5,283 nt of DNA from Candidatus Fermentithermobacillaceae bacterium. GTDB taxonomy: Bacteria; Bacillota; Sulfobacillia; Fermentithermobacillales; Fermentithermobacillaceae. The notes below the pieces were generated by a model. It saw nothing but the letters and a program-made list of their open reading frames with translations, did not search any database and was not told the DNA's origin. The stretch covers positions 1 through 5,283 of the forward strand of contig DUTL01000287.1 in the NCBI GenBank assembly GCA_012842105.1, written 5' to 3'. Below, piece after piece: positions 5,155 to 5,283 of this stretch. The position numbers and the translations under genes are program-made. Position 1 is the stretch's first letter; every line of letters begins with the position of its first letter.

Positions 5155-5283
5155 GGTAGGAAACAGCCGGACGCGACATTTCAGCGGATGTTTCAGAGGG
5201 CGAACAAGAATTTGCGTAGTTTCCCAGGCTGAAGGTCGCAGGCACGGCGGCCAGGCAATTCCTATGTGGTTTTCTGTATTGGC

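Larger units (their letters stand above)
4865..5283. other. Right-end intergenic DNA, no gene supported
   Basis: No family could be recognised in any frame. A 47-codon plus-strand frame (ATG 4945 to TGA 5086-5088) and an open plus-strand frame from ATG 5069 running off the edge are both too short, overlap each other in different frames and lack convincing ribosome binding sites. The stretch contains a 12/24-bp degenerate array (4970-5083) and a 14-bp palindrome (5141-5154). It may be the upstream region of a gene beyond the window. Confidence 0.55.

Noticed and set aside
4951..5283. A 110-codon stop-free minus-strand frame entering from the right edge and ending at TAA 4951-4953
   Set aside because: The product is rich in Arg, Ser, Cys and Asn with no recognisable domain, and its last third reads through the tandem array, whose 12-bp period tends to keep frames open. 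The chance of one such frame among six is not negligible. Sequence to the right of 5283 would settle it.

Overview
The window looks like ordinary bacterial chromosome, most likely from a Firmicute of the clostridial type. This is an inference from several sequence features. Most starts have a strong AGGAGG-type ribosome binding site, three genes use TTG starts, sigma-A type promoters are recognisable, base composition is moderate, and the proteins are of familiar bacterial families. No rRNA, tRNA, CRISPR array, insertion sequence or phage gene was seen.

Layout from left to right. Positions 1-786 (minus strand) hold the N-terminal quarter of an RND (AcrB-type) efflux pump, cut by the window edge. 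It is preceded on the same strand by a MarR-family regulator (876-1343) with a near-perfect promoter at 1417-1445. The two genes are 89 bp apart, and that gap holds a 24-bp imperfect dyad that also carries a helically phased direct repeat. About 470 bp of divergent intergenic DNA follows. It contains a degenerate 12-bp tandem array and, nearer the next gene, two copies of a TTGCCTGCAA dyad. On the plus strand come a ZIP-family metal transporter (1814-2578) and a nicotinamidase, pncA (best start 2704, end 3279). A MATE-family exporter runs convergently on the minus strand (3357 to 4820 or 4793) from its own promoter at 4836-4864. The last ~460 bp contain no gene I can support, but they do hold a second degenerate array with a 12/24-bp period.

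How the genes may work together. MarR and RND form a likely regulated drug or solvent efflux operon. ZIP and PncA form a likely two-gene plus-strand unit in which a divalent-metal importer is followed by a metal-dependent NAD-salvage amidase. The MATE exporter is a separate unit. I do not see a new multi-gene system. What merits a second look is the non-coding DNA: several short, degenerate tandem or dyad repeats sit in nearly every intergenic gap.
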